Source of the DNA: Bacteroidota bacterium
Lineage (GTDB): Bacteria; Bacteroidota; Bacteroidia; Chitinophagales; Chitinophagaceae
Direction: 5' to 3'
NCBI GenBank assembly: GCA_016183765.1
Contig: JACPEA010000008.1
Coordinates: 98,962-162,961, forward strand
Length of the DNA: 64,000 nt
The notes under the pieces are model-generated. The model had not been told where the DNA came from. It did no database searches and saw nothing but the letters and a program-made list of their open reading frames with translations. The position numbers were made by a program, and so were the translations under genes. Every line of letters begins with the position of its first letter. Position 1 is the stretch's first letter. Below are positions 29,069 through 37,187 of the stretch, in pieces.

Positions 29069-30505
29069 CTACCCAGGGATAGCGGTAAGCTGCCGGGAAA
29101 GGCGCAGCAAAGATATCTCATCAAACTGAGAAGTCATTACCTGCAGGCCAAAGGGCAGGCCATTGGGGTGTTTGAACAGGGGAAGGGAGATCCCGGGAAT
29201 ACCCACCAGGTTGGCAAATACGGTATAGATATCCGCCAGGAACATTTCAACCGGGTCATGGCTCTTCTCCCCGATCCGGAAAGCGGTGGCCGGAACCGTG
29301 GGGGAAATGATGGCGTCGTATTCCGAAAAAATGGACTGGGTACGCTGGTGCAGGATCTGTCTAACCTGTTGAGCCTTAGTAAAATAAGCATCAAAATAGC
29401 CGGCACTCAACACAAAGGTCCCGAGCATGATGCGGCGTTGGACCTCTTTGCCAAAACCCTCACTCCGGGAAGCTTTATAGAGCTCGGTAAGATCACCACC
29501 GGCCATATCGGCACGATAGCCATATCTGACCCCGTCGAAACGCGAAAGGTTGCTGGATGCTTCGGCGGTAGTTAAAACATAGTATGTTGGAACAACATAT
29601 TCAAGTAATTCGAAATCAATAGACTTAACGGTATGGCCCTGATCTGTTAATTTTTTGATAAACGCTTCCACCGATTCCCGGATCGCAGGATCGAGGCCGG
29701 GATGTTCCAGGGCTTCCTTGAAATAGGCGATCCTGTATGTTTTATCCGGTGCCGCCAGTTCCCTACTGTATGCAGGCACTTCACGGGGGGATACGGTACT
29801 GTCAAAATCATCTGCTCCGGCGATCACTTCCAATGCCAGGGCGGCATCGGCTACTGACCCGGCAAAGATCCCGATCTGGTCAAAAGAAGAAGCATAGGCG
29901 ATAAGCCCGTAACGGGATACCCGGCCATAAGTAGGTTTTAATCCCACCACGCCACAGAAATCGGCGGGTTGGCGAACAGAACCACCGGTATCGCTGCCCA
30001 GGCTGATCATACAAAGTCCGGCCTGAACGGCTACCGCAGACCCGCCGGATGAGCCACCGGGAACACGGCTCTCATCAATGGCATTTCTTACCGGGCCAAA
30101 AGCGGAATTCTCATTGCTGCTGCCCATGGCAAATTCATCACAGTTCTGCCGGCCGATAATGATGGCGCCTTCGGCCAGTAATTTATCAACGGCGGTAGCA
30201 TTGTACACAGCAGTAAAATTTCCGAGAATGCGTGATGCCGCGGAAACAGCATGACTTTTGTAGCTGATCACATCTTTCAGTCCCACCACCACACCATGCA
30301 GTTTGCCCAAAGGTTTACCCTGCTGGCGCTCCAGGTCCAGTGCAGCGGCCCTTTCCAGGGCTTCTGTTCCATATACTTCCAGAAAAGCATTCAGCTGTGG
30401 GCGCTCCCTGATCAACTCCAAATAACAACGAACGGCCTCCACGCAGGTGGTTTGGCCGTTCTGTAATGTTGTATGATAGTCTTTGATTGTACTAAAGCGA
30501 AACAA
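29069..30505 (-). CDS. gatA: Glutamyl/aspartyl-tRNA amidotransferase subunit A
   Basis: A 478-residue amidase that releases ammonia from glutamine for GatB, converting Glu-tRNA(Gln) or Asp-tRNA(Asn) to the amidated form. The Ser-cisSer-Lys triad is visible as K77 (VGLKDV), S152 (GGSSGGSA) and S176 (SDTGGSV). Length is typical. It lies 27 nt downstream of tatA; gatB and gatC are not in the window. Confidence 0.95.
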   Translation of the reverse strand: MFRFSTIKDYHTTLQNGQTTCVEAVRCYLELIRERPQLNAFLEVYGTEALERAAALDLERQQGKPLGKLHGVVVGLKDVISYKSHAVSAASRILGNFTAVYNATAVDKLLAEGAIIIGRQNCDEFAMGSSNENSAFGPVRNAIDESRVPGGSSGGSAVAVQAGLCMISLGSDTGGSVRQPADFCGVVGLKPTYGRVSRYGLIAYASSFDQIGIFAGSVADAALALEVIAGADDFDSTVSPREVPAYSRELAAPDKTYRIAYFKEALEHPGLDPAIRESVEAFIKKLTDQGHTVKSIDFELLEYVVPTYYVLTTAEASSNLSRFDGVRYGYRADMAGGDLTELYKASRSEGFGKEVQRRIMLGTFVLSAGYFDAYFTKAQQVRQILHQRTQSIFSEYDAIISPTVPATAFRIGEKSHDPVEMFLADIYTVFANLVGIPGISLPLFKHPNGLPFGLQVMTSQFDEISLLRLSRQLTAIPG

Positions 30506-30532
30506 AGCCTATAATGCTTTTGGTTGGAATAA

Positions 30533-30730
30533 TTACGGTTGCGTAGTGGTGGTCTGATCTTTCTCTTTCATGCCCTCTTCCAGTTCTTTCTTCACGTTGT
30601 TCTTTGCATCATTGAACTCACGGATACCTTTACCCAGTCCTCTCATGAACTCGGGGATCTTTCTTCCACCGAATAAAACGAGAACCACCACTGCGATCAG
30701 TAAAATTTCCTGAAAACCTAAATTGCCCAT
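30533..30730 (-). CDS. tatA: Sec-independent protein translocase TatA/E family
   Basis: A 65-residue protein with one N-terminal membrane helix (about 6-21), the conserved [20 protein letters not shown] amphipathic region and a charged tail, as in TatA/TatE. It forms the pore component of the twin-arginine translocon, which exports folded proteins. The ATG at 30730 gives the standard MGNLGFQEI start. tatC is not in the window. A Tat substrate candidate is the DUF1501 protein at 62198-63766. Confidence 0.93.
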   Translation of the reverse strand: MGNLGFQEILLIAVVVLVLFGGRKIPEFMRGLGKGIREFNDAKNNVKKELEEGMKEKDQTTTTQP

Positions 30731-30809
30731 AAAAATTGTTTTAAGAGTTGTAAAGTTAAGGTAAAACAAATGTCACACAACGATAAATAATTCTCTCCTC
30801 AGACGGCAT

Positions 30810-30845
30810 AAAAAAGCGGAAGTTTAGTGTAGCCTAAACTTCCGC
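30810..30845 (-). terminator. Rho-independent terminator after rplS
   Basis: A 12-bp perfect stem, GCGGAAGTTTAG with its reverse complement and a 6-nt loop, is followed by six T residues on the minus strand. It lies 26 nt after the rplS stop. Confidence 0.88.
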
Positions 30846-30871
30846 CTGAATTTATTACTGAGAAAAACAGC

Positions 30872-31222
30872 TTAGAAGCGTTTTTCCTTGATACGGGCAC
30901 TCTTACCGCTGCGCTCACGCAGGTAGTACAGTTTGGCACGGCGTACTTTACCTGACTTGTTCAATACGATAGAATCGATATTGGGAGACAGGATCGGGAA
31001 CAGACGCTCCACACCAACACCATCAGAGATCTTACGCACTGTGAAAGATGCAGTTGCACCATTTCCCTGCTGTTTGATAACATCTCCACGGAAACTCTGG
31101 ATACGCTCTTTACCACCTTCTACAATCTTGTAGTTAACGGTAATATTGTCACCAGCTTTGAAAGCCGGATGGGTCTTTTTAGTTGTCAACTGATCGTGAA
31201 CAAACTGAACTGCTGCGTTCAT
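30872..31222 (-). CDS. rplS: 50S ribosomal protein L19
   Basis: A 116-residue ribosomal protein at the 30S-50S interface. The conserved stretches are [28 protein letters not shown] near the start and [22 protein letters not shown] at the end. It has its own promoter (31245-31252) and terminator, so it is a single-gene unit here. Confidence 0.97.
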   Translation of the reverse strand: MNAAVQFVHDQLTTKKTHPAFKAGDNITVNYKIVEGGKERIQSFRGDVIKQQGNGATASFTVRKISDGVGVERLFPILSPNIDSIVLNKSGKVRRAKLYYLRERSGKSARIKEKRF

Positions 31223-31244
31223 AACTTTTCTTTTTTGCGGACGG

Positions 31245-31252
31245 CAAAGGTA
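31245..31252 (-). promoter_or_regulatory. -7 promoter box TACCTTTG for rplS
   Basis: An exact TAnnTTTG match 22 nt upstream of the rplS ATG. A TTTG lies about 20 nt further upstream, fitting the -33 element of Bacteroidetes promoters. It is the best-formed promoter in the window. Confidence 0.75.
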
Positions 31253-31283
31253 GGATTCTGTATATAAAAAAACAAATAAAATT

Positions 31284-31315
31284 GGCTGTGAGCTTTGAGC
31301 TGCGGGCTATGAGCA
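31284..31315. repeat. Left arm of the inverted repeat flanking the four-helix-bundle gene
   Basis: This reads as 7-nt words GTGAGCT, TTGAGCT, GCGGGCT, ATGAGCA. About 18 of 23 positions match the reverse complement of the right arm at 31735-31756. It lies between the rplS promoter and the four-helix-bundle stop codon. Confidence 0.65.
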
Positions 31316-31324
31316 GGTAGAAAG

Positions 31325-31678
31325 TCAGTTTCCCAACTTTTTAATAAACGCCATCAACATTTTTTGCTGTTCGTCAATACAGTGCAACAAGCTGATTATC
31401 ATATCTTTATTTCCATAACCTGCCTTTTCCGCAATTAACAGATGTGTTTCAAGTTCAAATCCTGAACCCAGAGAAATTTCGAGGAATCTTTTATATTCCC
31501 TTTCACTGCTTCTGCTACTTCCTTCCGCTATATTGGATGGGATTGATACAGCAGCGCGGGTTATTTGTGAGCTAAGACCAAACCTCTCCTGTTGAGGAAA
31601 ATCTTCAACAAGAACAAATGCCATTGCAGCAATATCAAACCCGTTCCGCCAGACCTTCAACTCTTTGAAATTTCTCAT
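31325..31678 (-). CDS. Four-helix-bundle protein (23S rRNA intervening-sequence/S23 family)
   Basis: A 117-residue all-helical protein. The family signature is clear: FKELKVWRNGFDIA at the start, LSSQITRAAVSIPSNIAEGSSR (about 35-56) and EREYKRFLEISLGSGFELETHL (about 58-79). Relatives are encoded in 23S rRNA intervening sequences, and the Avd protein of diversity-generating retroelements has the same fold. The molecular role here is unknown. The gene sits alone between rny and rplS and is flanked by word-repeat arms that are inverted copies of each other, as if placed in the loop of an intergenic hairpin. Confidence 0.9.
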   Translation of the reverse strand: MRNFKELKVWRNGFDIAAMAFVLVEDFPQQERFGLSSQITRAAVSIPSNIAEGSSRSSEREYKRFLEISLGSGFELETHLLIAEKAGYGNKDMIISLLHCIDEQQKMLMAFIKKLGN

Positions 31679-31734
31679 AGGGATTTCATTTAATTGAACC
31701 TGAATTTACTTCAATTCAACTAAACACCAATCCC

Positions 31735-31756
31735 CTCGCAGCTCACAGCTCAAAGT
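31735..31756. repeat. Right arm of the inverted repeat flanking the four-helix-bundle gene
   Basis: CTCGCAGCTCACAGCTCAAAG is an inverted, imperfect copy of the left arm at 31284-31315. It ends 15 nt before the rny stop codon. Confidence 0.65.
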
Positions 31757-31770
31757 CCCTAGCTTGTTTT

Positions 31771-33336
31771 CTACCGTGCTATATTAATGGCTCTTTTCTC
31801 CCTGATCACTGTTACTTTGATCTGCCCCGGGTAGGTCATTTCGGTCTGGATCTTCTGGGCAATTTCGAAGCTGAGCTTGTCGCTGTCAACGTCCGTTACC
31901 TTATCGGCTTCTACGATCACGCGCAGCTCACGGCCGGCCTGGATGGCATAGGCTTTTTCTACTCCATTATAGTTAAGTGCCAGATTCTCAAGGTCTTTGA
32001 TACGCTGCAGGTACTGCTGCATGATCTCACGGCGGGCTCCCGGACGGGCGCCGCTGATGGCATCGCAGGCCTGGATAATGGGCGAGATCACATATTGCAT
32101 CTCCATTTCATCGTGGTGGGCGCCAATGGCATTCACCACGGCAGGGTTCTCACCGTATTTCTCAGCCAGTTTGGCTCCCAGCAGTGCGTGGGTCAGTTCG
32201 GTCTCCTCATCGGGTACTTTACCAATATCGTGCAGTAACCCGGCTCGTTTGGCCAGTTTGGGGTTCATACCCAGTTCGGCGGCCATGATGGCGCAGAGAT
32301 TGGCGGTTTCGCGGCTATGCATCAACAAGTTCTGGCCGTAGGAAGAACGGAAGCGCATTTTACCTACAATACGCACCAGTTCCTTGTGCAGGCCGTGGAT
32401 ACCCATTTCGATAACGGTTCTTTCGCCGATCTCGATGATCTGCTCTTCCAACTGGCGACGGGTTTTTTCCACCACTTCCTCAATACGGGCCGGGTGAATA
32501 CGTCCGTCCGATACCAGGCGCTGCAGGCTCAAACGGGCCACTTCCCTTCTAAGGGGGTCAAATGAGGAGAGGATGATAGCTTCCGGGGTATCGTCAACGA
32601 TCAGGTCAACACCGGTGGCCGCTTCGATGGCCCGGATATTACGTCCCTCGCGACCGATGATCTGGCCTTTGATCTCGTCTGTTTCGAGGTTGAACACGGT
32701 AACGGTATTCTCGATGGTCACTTCCGCCGCGGTACGCTGGATGGACTGGATGACGATCTTACGGGCTTCCTTATTGGCTTTCAGTTTGGCGTCTTCGATG
32801 ATCTCCTGCTGCAGGGTAAGCGCCTGTGAATGGGCTTCCGCTTTCAGGCTTTCCACCAGCTGGGACTTGGCTTCTTCGGCACTTAATCCGGCTATTTTCT
32901 CCAGGCGGCGGATATGCTCTTCCTGGTGTTTTTCCAGCTCAGTGCGTTTGTGGTTCACCACCTCTATCTGGCGATTGAGGTTCTCTTTGATGGCTTCGTT
33001 CTCTTTGATCTGTTTATCGAGGGCTGTCTCTTTCTGGTTGATGCTGATATCCTTCTGTTTGGCCCTGTTCTCCAGTTCCCCCAGTTTCCGGTTCCTTTCC
33101 AGCACTTCGCGGTCGTACTCGGATTTCAGCTGTACAAATTTCTCTTTGGCCTCCAGCTGTTTCTCCTTTTTGATGGTCTCGGACCGGAGTTCGGCCTCTT
33201 TCAGGATGTTTTGAGCCTGTTGCTCGGCTTCCTCGATCTGTTTTTGGGTGTTTTTAGCGAAAAGGAATTTACCCGCTATAAGCCCCACAATTAGTGTACT
33301 GGCACCAATTATTATAAAGACTACTGTCTGGTCCAT
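31771..33336 (-). CDS. rny: Ribonuclease Y
   Basis: A 521-residue membrane-anchored endoribonuclease that initiates mRNA decay. The N-terminal membrane helix (about 6-25) is followed by a long coiled coil (30-200), a KH domain ([21 protein letters not shown], about 228-248) and an HD domain with [11 protein letters not shown] near 365. Length is normal. It lies downstream of pheT, the coiled-coil gene and zapA on the same strand, a conserved Bacteroidota order. Confidence 0.96.
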   Translation of the reverse strand: MDQTVVFIIIGASTLIVGLIAGKFLFAKNTQKQIEEAEQQAQNILKEAELRSETIKKEKQLEAKEKFVQLKSEYDREVLERNRKLGELENRAKQKDISINQKETALDKQIKENEAIKENLNRQIEVVNHKRTELEKHQEEHIRRLEKIAGLSAEEAKSQLVESLKAEAHSQALTLQQEIIEDAKLKANKEARKIVIQSIQRTAAEVTIENTVTVFNLETDEIKGQIIGREGRNIRAIEAATGVDLIVDDTPEAIILSSFDPLRREVARLSLQRLVSDGRIHPARIEEVVEKTRRQLEEQIIEIGERTVIEMGIHGLHKELVRIVGKMRFRSSYGQNLLMHSRETANLCAIMAAELGMNPKLAKRAGLLHDIGKVPDEETELTHALLGAKLAEKYGENPAVVNAIGAHHDEMEMQYVISPIIQACDAISGARPGARREIMQQYLQRIKDLENLALNYNGVEKAYAIQAGRELRVIVEADKVTDVDSDKLSFEIAQKIQTEMTYPGQIKVTVIREKRAINIAR

Positions 33337-33358
33337 GTTGTTGGCAAGTTTTAAAATA

Positions 33359-33462
33359 GTTCACAATATAACGTTGTTCACATCTCATTTTCCTGTAATA
33401 AGTAAATGATATCGTACGAAGATAATTAAATATGTACGAAGTACGAGCGACGAACTGTGAAC
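33359..33462. repeat. Inverted repeat between zapA and rny, TACGAAG/GTTCACA word type
   Basis: The right side (33434-33462) reads as 7-nt words TACGAAG, TACGAGC, GACGAAC, TGTGAAC. The left side has GTTCACA at 33359-33365 and 33376-33382, complementary to TGTGAAC, and CGTACGAAG at 33413-33421. The arrangement matches the other word-repeat elements. It takes up most of the zapA-rny gap. Confidence 0.5.
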
Positions 33463-33536
33463 TTATGCGGAAATGGGGGTTCGGGTAGCAGGTTGACCGT
33501 TGCAGGAGTACCAGGTATGGCTACAGTTGGACAAGA
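33463..33536 (-). ncRNA. Candidate structured RNA (possibly 6S RNA) between zapA and rny
   Basis: About 200 nt separate zapA from rny with no reading frame. The part next to zapA is GC-richer and not repetitive (minus-strand CCTGCTACCCGAACCCCCAT). I recall 6S RNA being annotated next to zapA in other bacteria, including Bacteroidota, but I could not fold the canonical large-bubble hairpin by eye. This is a position-based guess; the exact ends are unknown. Confidence 0.3.
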
Positions 33537-33836
33537 TCATAAAGAATTTTCCATCAGTGCCTTATCAACCATTTTTTCAAGCGAAGCCAGTTTTTCGGAA
33601 GCTTCCTCCCATCGAACCTGGTCCATACCGGAACGGTTCTGCTCAGTGGCGAACCAGAGCAATACCATCGAGACATAATCCTGCATATCCTTCCCGGCAA
33701 ACTGGGTTTTGAACTCGGTGACCTTATCATTGATGAGGGCAGCCGTCTTTCGGACGGTTTCTTCATCGGCCGCCTCTATTTTCAGGCGGTAACTCCGGTC
33801 GGCGATCAGGATATTAACGGGAATGAGTTCAGACAT
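33537..33836 (-). CDS. zapA: Cell division protein ZapA
   Basis: A 99-residue protein that binds and bundles FtsZ. The N-terminal strand-rich part (LIPVNILIADRSYRLKI) is followed by AADEETVRKTAALINDKVTEF, the conserved ZapA turn, and a C-terminal coiled coil. It starts 8 nt after the stop of the coiled-coil gene upstream. Confidence 0.9.
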   Translation of the reverse strand: MSELIPVNILIADRSYRLKIEAADEETVRKTAALINDKVTEFKTQFAGKDMQDYVSMVLLWFATEQNRSGMDQVRWEEASEKLASLEKMVDKALMENSL

Positions 33837-33844
33837 GGGTCAGG

Positions 33845-34132
33845 TTAGGTGTTTAACAGTGCCAGGCACTGGTCAATTTCTTTCAGGTATCCGTCGATCC
33901 GTTTGCTGAGGGCCGTTTTTTCTGCTTCATTCAGTGATCCTGAGCCCAGTTTTACCGCATCTACCTGCTGCTGCAGTGATACCACCAGGTTCTGTTTCTC
34001 CTCGTTCAAAGCCGTGGCCCTTTCCAGTTCCTTCCTCAGTTGCTGGTTCTCCTTTTGCAGCAAAACCTGCTGCTTCAGCAACTGCTGCAGTTTATCCTGG
34101 ATACTTTTTATCTGTTGATCAAGGTTAACCAT
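33845..34132 (-). CDS. Small coiled-coil protein (ZapB-like)
   Basis: A 95-residue protein almost wholly coiled coil (about 3-60), rich in Leu, Gln and Glu (LKQQVLLQKENQQLRKELE). A short helical tail follows. Size, composition and the position directly before zapA suggest a ZapB-type partner that tethers ZapA-FtsZ assemblies, but coiled coils give weak homology evidence. It follows pheT on the same strand. Confidence 0.7.
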   Translation of the reverse strand: MVNLDQQIKSIQDKLQQLLKQQVLLQKENQQLRKELERATALNEEKQNLVVSLQQQVDAVKLGSGSLNEAEKTALSKRIDGYLKEIDQCLALLNT

Positions 34133-34233
34133 CTGATTAAAGATAAGCTCAATGCAGAAGAGTTATGCAATTTTACTGCACTTATTATTCACCTGGCTTC
34201 TGACAATTAGGTACTTGTGAAAATTCAACCGGT

Positions 34234-36651
34234 CTATTTCCGGATCTCTGCCGCCAGGTCCTTTTCAAAACCCTGTACCAGTTTACTGATCATAGCGTCC
34301 ACTTCCTTGTCCGTCAGGGTTTTTTCCTCATCGGCAAAAAGGAAACTGATGGCCATGGATTTTTTATCGGCACCCAGTTTTTCGCTTTCAAACACATCAA
34401 AAAGACGCATTTCCTGTAAGCGGGGAAGTTTTAGTTTTTTTACCGCCTGCTCTATCTGGTCAAAACTGATGCCACGGTTCACCACCATGGCCAGGTCGCG
34501 CTGCATGACCGGGAATTTGTTCACTTCCCTGTAGCGGATCCTGTTCTGACTTACCGCTTCCAGCAAACTGCCGAATTCGATATCCAGCACGAATACGGGT
34601 TGCTTGATATCGAATGCCTGTAATTTTCCGGCCGGTACCTGCATCAGTTTTCCCACCTGTTTTTTGCCGCTGACCAGGTTCAGCACCAGGCCATCTCCAT
34701 CTGCTTTTTCAAATTGCAAGTTTCCGATGCCCGATAAATGGAACAATGCAGTGGCCAGTCCTTTCAACCGGTAAAAATCATTGGATCTGCTTTTCTCGCG
34801 CCAGCTGTCTTCGTGATCGTTTCCGGTTATATACAGGCAGAGATGTTCCGTTTCCACATAATCCCCCACTGCACGGGTAAGATAAGTTTTCCCGATCTCA
34901 AAGAAGCGGAGGTTCTGGTTGCGCCGGTTCAGATTATACGCAATGGACTCCAGGCCTGTCTCCAGCATGGATGGACGGAGTACATTCAGCTCCTCACTCA
35001 GGTTATTGATCATCTTCACCGTTACCGCCAGCACTTCCTCGTCAAAATATTTGCTATTGGTGATGGAGTTGGTCAGTATCTCCGTAAAACCCTGGCCCAC
35101 CAGGTAGGTGGCGATCTTATCCTTCAAAGCTTCTTTTTGCCCCAGCGCTTCTACCGCCGGACTGATGGTGATGGTAGCGGGGATCTCGATATTGTCCAGC
35201 CCGTCGATACGCAGGATCTCTTCCACAATATCGGCCGGTATGCTGATATCCGGTTTGCTGTAAGGCACAGCCACGCGCAATTCATCCAGTCCTTCCCGCA
35301 CGATCTCGAAACCAAGGCTGATGAGGATGCGTTTGATGGCATCGGCATGATAATTTTTGCCGCTCAGTTTTTTGAGGTAATGATTTTTGAGCGATACTTC
35401 TGTCCTGGGCCTGGGGGAAGGATATACATCCATGATCTCGCTGGTAATGCTTCCACCGGCAATTTCTTTGATCAGCAGCGCCGCCCGCTTCAGTACATTC
35501 ACGGTATTAGAAATGTCCACCCCTTTTTCAAAACGGGTAGCCGCATCTGTACGCAGTTCATGGCGGACTGATGTTTTACGGATACTTACGGGATGGAACC
35601 AGGCGCTTTCCAGGAAAATATTTTTTGTGGCAGCCGTCACGCCGCTTTTCAGCCCGCCAAATACACCGGCGATACACATGCCTTCTTTGGCATTACAGAT
35701 CATCAGGTCTTCGGCATCCAGTTTTCTTTCTTTTTCGTCAAGTGTAACGAATGGCGTACCAGAAGCCAGGTTCTTTACGATCACTTCCCCACCGGTGATG
35801 GCATCCGCATCAAAAGCATGCAGGGGCTGACCGGTCTCGTGCAGGATGAAATTGGTGATATCGACGATATTGTTGATCGAACGCAGGCCAATGGCCACCA
35901 GCCGGTCTTTCAGCCATTTGGGCGATTCACCAACGGTTACACCGCTGATGCTGACACCGGCATACCGCTGACAGGCTTCCGTATTTTCGATAGTAACTTT
36001 TATAGGTAACGAAGTATTGTCTACAGAGAACCCATTGGTAAAAGGCGTTTTTACTCTGGTCTCAGTTATATGGTGCGTAAGATAGGCGCAAACATCCCTG
36101 GCCACGCCATAATGGCTCATGGCATCCATCCGGTTGGGGGTAAGGCCGATCTCATAGATCCAGTCTGCATAAGGTTTGAAGTAATCCGCTGCGGGTGAAC
36201 CCACCACGGCATCGGCGGGCATAACAAGGATTCCTTCGTGACTGGTACCCAAACCGATCTCATCTTCGGCACAGATCATACCCTGGCTTTCCACGCTGCG
36301 GATCTTGGCCAGTTTCATGGTCATGGGATCACCGGTAACGGGATAGATCGTGGTTCCGATAGTGGCTACCACCACTTTTTGTCCGGCAGCCACATTTGCC
36401 GCCCCGCAAACGATCTGCAGGGGCTCTGCAGCGCCAATATTTACCCGGGTCAGTTTTAATTTATCGGCATTGGGGTGCTGACTGGTTTCCAATACCTCAC
36501 CGATCACCAGTCCTGCCAGTCCACCCCTGATGCTCTCATATTTTTCAAGGCTCTCCACTTCCAGGCCGATGGAGGTCAGGATCTTCGATAATTTCTCTGG
36601 CTCAATGGCTTCCGGCAGGTAATCACATAACCAATTGTAACTGATCGTCAT
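34234..36651 (-). CDS. pheT: Phenylalanyl-tRNA synthetase beta subunit
   Basis: An 805-residue subunit of the heterotetrameric enzyme. The N-terminal EMAP-like tRNA-binding domain (about 40-150, with HPNADKLKLTRVNIG), the B3/B4 editing region (about 210-400), the B5 domain (about 400-475) and the C-terminal anticodon-binding FDX-ACB domain (about 710-805, FPVMQRDLAMVV) occur in the standard order. It has its own promoter (36675-36682). pheS is elsewhere. Confidence 0.97.
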   Translation of the reverse strand: MTISYNWLCDYLPEAIEPEKLSKILTSIGLEVESLEKYESIRGGLAGLVIGEVLETSQHPNADKLKLTRVNIGAAEPLQIVCGAANVAAGQKVVVATIGTTIYPVTGDPMTMKLAKIRSVESQGMICAEDEIGLGTSHEGILVMPADAVVGSPAADYFKPYADWIYEIGLTPNRMDAMSHYGVARDVCAYLTHHITETRVKTPFTNGFSVDNTSLPIKVTIENTEACQRYAGVSISGVTVGESPKWLKDRLVAIGLRSINNIVDITNFILHETGQPLHAFDADAITGGEVIVKNLASGTPFVTLDEKERKLDAEDLMICNAKEGMCIAGVFGGLKSGVTAATKNIFLESAWFHPVSIRKTSVRHELRTDAATRFEKGVDISNTVNVLKRAALLIKEIAGGSITSEIMDVYPSPRPRTEVSLKNHYLKKLSGKNYHADAIKRILISLGFEIVREGLDELRVAVPYSKPDISIPADIVEEILRIDGLDNIEIPATITISPAVEALGQKEALKDKIATYLVGQGFTEILTNSITNSKYFDEEVLAVTVKMINNLSEELNVLRPSMLETGLESIAYNLNRRNQNLRFFEIGKTYLTRAVGDYVETEHLCLYITGNDHEDSWREKSRSNDFYRLKGLATALFHLSGIGNLQFEKADGDGLVLNLVSGKKQVGKLMQVPAGKLQAFDIKQPVFVLDIEFGSLLEAVSQNRIRYREVNKFPVMQRDLAMVVNRGISFDQIEQAVKKLKLPRLQEMRLFDVFESEKLGADKKSMAISFLFADEEKTLTDKEVDAMISKLVQGFEKDLAAEIRK

Positions 36652-36674
36652 AGTTGCTTGCTCTTTACGGGCAT

Positions 36675-36682
36675 CAAAAATA
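36675..36682 (-). promoter_or_regulatory. -7 promoter box TATTTTTG for pheT
   Basis: An exact TAnnTTTG match 23 nt upstream of the pheT ATG on the minus strand. Confidence 0.6.
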
Positions 36683-36699
36683 AGCGATAAAGTTCAGTG

Positions 36700-36856
36700 A
36701 GGCGTGAATCGGGAGTGGTGAGTGGTGAATAGTCAGCCAAAAAACCTCCTATTCACCACAGTCAGGGCCTGGGATCACCTGCAGATCCCGGGGAATAGCC
36801 AGTCAAACCCCTCCCTACTCCCTACTCCCTACTCCCTACTCACCACTCCCGATTCC
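36700..36856. repeat. Intergenic inverted repeat with an 18-bp perfect outer stem
   Basis: The outer arms at 36706-36723 and 36838-36855 are perfect inverted copies (18 bp, GAATCGGGAGTGGTGAGT). The right side adds four CTCCCTA-type 7-nt words. Inner hairpins include GGGATC with GATCCC (36771-36789). It belongs to the GTGAGTG/ACTCACC group and fills the first part of the pheT-dnaB divergent gap. Confidence 0.85.
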
Positions 36857-37187
36857 CTGCTTATCAGTTACATCTTTTCCCCTGAAAGCCCCCTTTTTTT
36901 CTAAGAATTCTTTCTGCACAGGACCCTGTGCATTACCGGGTGTAGATGGCGGAAAACTTTTGATTTTGGTGGATAAGCTTAGTAATTTGTGTGGACAGAG
37001 GGCAACTGACTGTGAATAGCCTTGGGATTGACTGTGGATGAAAATTGCCCGAAAAAATTTTCTGAGGCCACTTTCTAACCCATATATTCGCTCCCCTTTC
37101 CTTCCGGGGTAACAATTCCTTAACATGGTAATCGTTCCCTGGAAGAATGGTAAAAAGTTTACTAACTCTTTAAAGAACTGACGATAC
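36857..37187. other. Non-coding dnaB upstream region with DnaA-box-like array
   Basis: No convincing gene. It contains an 18-bp palindrome (36915-36932, TGCACAGG/CCTGTGCA with a 2-nt spacer). Four same-direction 9-mers resemble the DnaA box complement TGTGGATAA: GGTGGATAA at 36968, TGTGGACAG at 36990, TGTGAATAG at 37011 and TGTGGATGA at 37033, spaced 22, 21 and 22 nt. An AT-rich patch (37051-37061) follows. GGGCAA (37000-37005) and TTGCCC (37045-37050) bracket the last two boxes. It could be a DnaA-responsive dnaB promoter or an origin; no origin gene markers are present. Confidence 0.45.

Noticed and set aside
34738..35571. Forward open frame opposite pheT
   Set aside because: Antisense of a conserved synthetase; no start context and no domain.
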